Positions 6,901-8,269 of a stretch of 8,269 nt of DNA are shown here, piece after piece. Position 1 is the stretch's first letter. Each line of letters starts with the position of its first letter. This DNA is from an uncultured Desulfohalobiaceae bacterium (GTDB lineage: Bacteria > Desulfobacterota > Desulfovibrionia > Desulfovibrionales > Desulfonatronovibrionaceae). The stretch covers positions 1 to 8,269 of the forward strand of contig CAJXJU010000045.1 of the NCBI GenBank assembly GCA_913055195.1, given 5' to 3'. Position numbers and translations under genes: made by a program. Below the pieces are notes generated by a model. It was given only the letters and a program-made list of their open reading frames with translations, did not search any database and was not told the DNA's origin.

Positions 6901-8081
6901 GGAAGGTAGTTTCAGGTAAGCGATTGGCAACCTCAATCCTTGGCCGTAAAAAAGGTGAAGTGCTGGCAGAAGCAAATAAGACTTTAAAGAGAGGAGATTT
7001 AGACAAAATACCGGTTAAAAAGCTTAACAATGTTTTTGTAAACAAGGAGGTCAATGAAGAGGTAAGTGAGCTTTTGGGCAACTATGAGAACCAATTGCGC
7101 TTTATTAAAAATATATATGATCAAAAGCGGGATAAGGTTACTGAGGGAGATGACTTGCCTCCCGGCGTGATCAAAATGGTGAAAGTCTATATTGCTGTAA
7201 AGAGGAAATTAAATGTCGGTGATAAGATGGCTGGGCGACATGGAAATAAAGGCGTTGTTTCCTGTATCCTGCCGGAAGAGGATATGCCATTTTTTGCCGA
7301 TGGTACTCCTGTAGATATTGTGCTTAATCCTCTGGGTGTTCCTTCTCGTATGAATATTGGTCAGATAATGGAAACACATCTGGGTTGGGCCGCTAGAGAA
7401 TTGGGCAAGCAAATTGCGTCTATGCTTGAGTCTGGAGTAGATATTCAGATGTTGCGCAAGGAAGTAAAAGAGATTTTTGATACCAGAGAAATTGATGAAT
7501 TGGTGGACAGTCTTGATGATGAAGAATTTGTTCAGGCTGTTCGGGAACTTAAAAACGGTATTATTGTTAAGACTCCTGTATTTGATGGAGCTAAAGAAGA
7601 AGAAATCTGGCGCTGGCTAAAAAGAGCAGGACTACGTGATGATGGTAAAGCCATTCTTTATGATGGTCGTACAGGGGAGCCATTTGATAATCCAGTAACA
7701 GTAGGCAATATGTATATGCTCAAACTTCATCACCTGGTTGATGAAAAGATACACGCTCGTTCAACAGGGCCTTATTCTCTGGTTACTCAGCAGCCCCTGG
7801 GTGGTAAAGCCCAGTTTGGTGGTCAACGACTGGGTGAGATGGAGGTCTGGGCAATTGAGGCCTATGGTGCGGCTTATCTTTTGCAGGAGTTCCTTACAGT
7901 TAAATCTGATGATGTCACTGGCCGCGTGAAGATGTATGAAAAGATAGTCAAAGGTGATAACTTCCTTGAAGCAGGAATGCCGGAATCATTTAATGTTTTG
8001 GTTAAAGAATTAATGTCACTAGGTTTGGATGTAACGTTAATCAAAGATGAAAAGAAGAAAGGCAAAAAGAAGTTACATTAG
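3978..8081 (+). CDS. rpoB: DNA-directed RNA polymerase subunit beta
   Basis: Catalytic beta subunit of RNA polymerase, complete at 1367 residues (E. coli 1342). Residue numbering matches E. coli through the rifampicin pocket: [10 protein letters not shown] starts at 443, and the cluster is 507-533 (5496-5576). Q513, D516, H526, R529 and S531 are all the sensitive form; differences there include T518, V524 and L530. An insertion of the proteobacterial beta-lobe type is present around 225-343. E812-D813 in [11 protein letters not shown] correspond to E. coli E813/D814. The flap follows, then a second insertion about 19 residues longer than in E. coli. The active-centre lysines are K1083 and K1091 in [12 protein letters not shown]. 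The C-terminus adds a lysine-rich tail, [18 protein letters not shown] (3967-3973) precedes ATG 3978. No frameshift is seen. Confidence 0.98.
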   Translation: MAQFVKKFGDIKNTLEIPHLLSLQLNSYKDFLQLDVPPEAREEKGLEGVFRSVFPIEDFNKTATLEFVSYEIGKPKYDVDECISKGLTYEAPIRIKVRLVVYDVDEETENRTIRDIKEQDIYFGTIPLMTPKATFIINGTERVIVNQLQRSPGIIFEHDSGRTHTSRKVLYSCRIIPMRGSWLDFDYDHKDILYVRIDRRRKMPATILLKAMGLSKEEILNYFYEKEELIFKEGKIYRKVNKDRYRKELAVSDIVTPEGKVLVKKGRPITKRAWREIIKYDIDLIEMDPELLHQQYLAQELIHPETGEVLAEPGDALELSLIEKIFDANIEDVKILYTSGLEVSSSIRDTLQLDKTTDALEAQVEIYKRLRPSSPPTPEIAASFFDNLFRNSDYYDLSQVGRYKLNSRLGLDLSMDYRTLSNEDILRAIKHLTKLKDSHGPSDDIDHLGNRRVRPVGELVENQYRIGLVRMERAIKERMSLQEVATLMPHDLINPKPVTAVLKEFFGTSQLSQFMDQTNPLSEVTHKRRLSALGPGGLTRERAGFEVRDVHTSHYGRICPIETPEGPNIGLIVSLTTYAQVNEFGFIETPYRVVKNGQVTEEVRYLDASKEFGEVIAQANAALDEEGRFKNELVSARVNGEFAMVEREEVTLMDISPSQIVSISAALIPFLEHDDANRALMGPNMQRQAVPLLKTELPLIGTGMEAVVARDSGSCLIAEADGVVRYVDAERIVVSYEGDIYPESLGTVSYDLQKYHKSNQNSCFTQKPRVKVGQKVARGDILADGPAILNGELALGKNLLVAFMPWCGFNYEDSILISERMVKEDVYTSVHIEEFEVVARDTKLGPEEITRDIPNVSEDMLKNLDESGIIRIGAKVKPDDILVGKITPKGETQLTPEERLLRAIFGDKARDVKNTSLKVPPGIEGTVINVKVFNRRSGAKDERTKQIEDFELQKLDRKEAQHVKALTAQLKDKIWKVVSGKRLATSILGRKKGEVLAEANKTLKRGDLDKIPVKKLNNVFVNKEVNEEVSELLGNYENQLRFIKNIYDQKRDKVTEGDDLPPGVIKMVKVYIAVKRKLNVGDKMAGRHGNKGVVSCILPEEDMPFFADGTPVDIVLNPLGVPSRMNIGQIMETHLGWAARELGKQIASMLESGVDIQMLRKEVKEIFDTREIDELVDSLDDEEFVQAVRELKNGIIVKTPVFDGAKEEEIWRWLKRAGLRDDGKAILYDGRTGEPFDNPVTVGNMYMLKLHHLVDEKIHARSTGPYSLVTQQPLGGKAQFGGQRLGEMEVWAIEAYGAAYLLQEFLTVKSDDVTGRVKMYEKIVKGDNFLEAGMPESFNVLVKELMSLGLDVTLIKDEKKKGKKKLH

Positions 8082-8090
8082 TTTTATAGG

Positions 8091-8124
8091 AGTCGCCTGC
8101 AAAAAGCCCATTTTTGCAGGCGCT
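8091..8124 (+). terminator. Perfect 12-bp hairpin in the rpoB-rpoC gap
   Basis: CGCCTGCAAAAA (8094-8105) pairs perfectly with TTTTTGCAGGCG (8111-8122) around the loop GCCCA. Bulging T8093 lets AG (8091-8092) pair with CT (8123-8124). It starts about 10 nt after the rpoB stop. The following bases, GTTTAATATT, are only weakly T-rich, so efficient intrinsic termination is doubtful. A processing site, a 3'-end stabiliser for the rpoB segment, or a partial terminator are alternatives. The stem is the most GC-rich helix of the right-hand gap. Pairing is certain; the name terminator is tentative. Confidence 0.5.
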
Positions 8125-8189
8125 GTTTAATATTCACGAGCACCTAATGGATAAGATTTAAGTAAATTCAAGATGTATTGTTTCCTTAC

Positions 8190-8227
8190 TCAACTTTCTG
8201 AGTTGAAAAAAATGTTCAATTTTTTCA
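8190..8227 (+). repeat. Overlapping AT-rich inverted repeats upstream of the expected rpoC
   Basis: Two perfect helices share bases. TCAACT (8190-8195) pairs with AGTTGA (8201-8206) around TTCTG, and TGAAAAAA (8204-8211) pairs with TTTTTTCA (8220-8227) around an 8-nt loop. A shorter TTGAA/TTCAA pairing (8203-8207/8215-8219) competes with both. They cannot all form together. The right arm TTTTTT could serve as a T-tract for the first hairpin only at a distance. The remainder of 8125-8269 is AT-rich, with no convincing gene or rpoC start. Confidence 0.35.
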
Positions 8228-8269
8228 GCCAATTACAAAACAAAATTAATGGAGTATCCCTTTTTTAGG

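Noticed and set aside
8173..8268. 31-codon frame (MYCFLTQLSELKK...) in the rpoB-rpoC gap
   Set aside because: No Shine-Dalgarno, AT-rich composition, spans the inverted repeats, and no recognisable family. Too short to support as a gene.
8249..8269. ATG near the right edge as the rpoC start
   Set aside because: The frame reads MEYPFFR, unlike any RpoC N-terminus I know. GGAG here is more plausibly part of a ribosome site for a start beyond the window.
1..8269. Mobile element, CRISPR array, phage or defence genes
   Set aside because: The window is filled by conserved housekeeping genes in a conserved order; no transposase, direct-repeat array or accessory protein was seen.

Overview
The window is one collinear, plus-strand block of the core translation/transcription cluster: tuf (3' end only) - rpmG - tRNA-Trp - secE - nusG - rplK - rplA - rplJ - rplL - rpoB, with rpoC expected just past the right edge. 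The DNA is AT-rich. The SecE, L11 and RpoB sequences look to me like an AT-rich member of the Desulfovibrionales or another deltaproteobacterial (Desulfobacterota) sulfate-reducer lineage. That placement rests on recognition by eye of protein sequence and gene order; no search was run.

Left part (1-940). The last 103 codons of EF-Tu are followed after 8 nt by a 49-codon zinc-ribbon L33 gene, then a tRNA-Trp(CCA) with encoded CCA end, then secE only 17 nt (or 5 nt, depending on start) after the tRNA. A 114-nt secE-nusG gap holds a closed RNA-like structure with an 8-bp outer stem and an inner hairpin.

Middle part (941-3745). nusG, rplK and rplA are tightly spaced (23 and 21 nt gaps). The 137-nt rplA-rplJ gap contains a stem-loop at the rplA stop, a possible promoter, and a clear L10(L12)-type leader with nested helices. 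rplJ starts with GTG behind a good Shine-Dalgarno, and rplL has the strongest Shine-Dalgarno of the window.

Right part (3746-8269). A 232-nt rplL-rpoB gap carries an 18-bp hairpin followed by a T-rich stretch, and a second perfect inverted repeat nearer to rpoB. rpoB is complete (1367 codons), with both large proteobacterial-type insertions and an unaltered rifampicin pocket. After rpoB there are at least 188 nt with no rpoC start. This stretch holds a perfect 12-bp hairpin and an AT-rich set of overlapping helices.

How it works together: the genes supply the elongation factor, the stalk and L1/L11 proteins of the large ribosomal subunit, a Sec translocon subunit, the NusG coupling factor and the RNA polymerase beta subunit. 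The control logic appears to sit in the non-coding gaps (L10 leader, rplL-rpoB hairpin, rpoB-rpoC hairpin, secE-nusG structure). I see no mobile element, CRISPR array, phage gene, broken gene or unknown protein family here. The most interesting material is RNA structure between genes, especially an identical stem sequence used in two different gaps.
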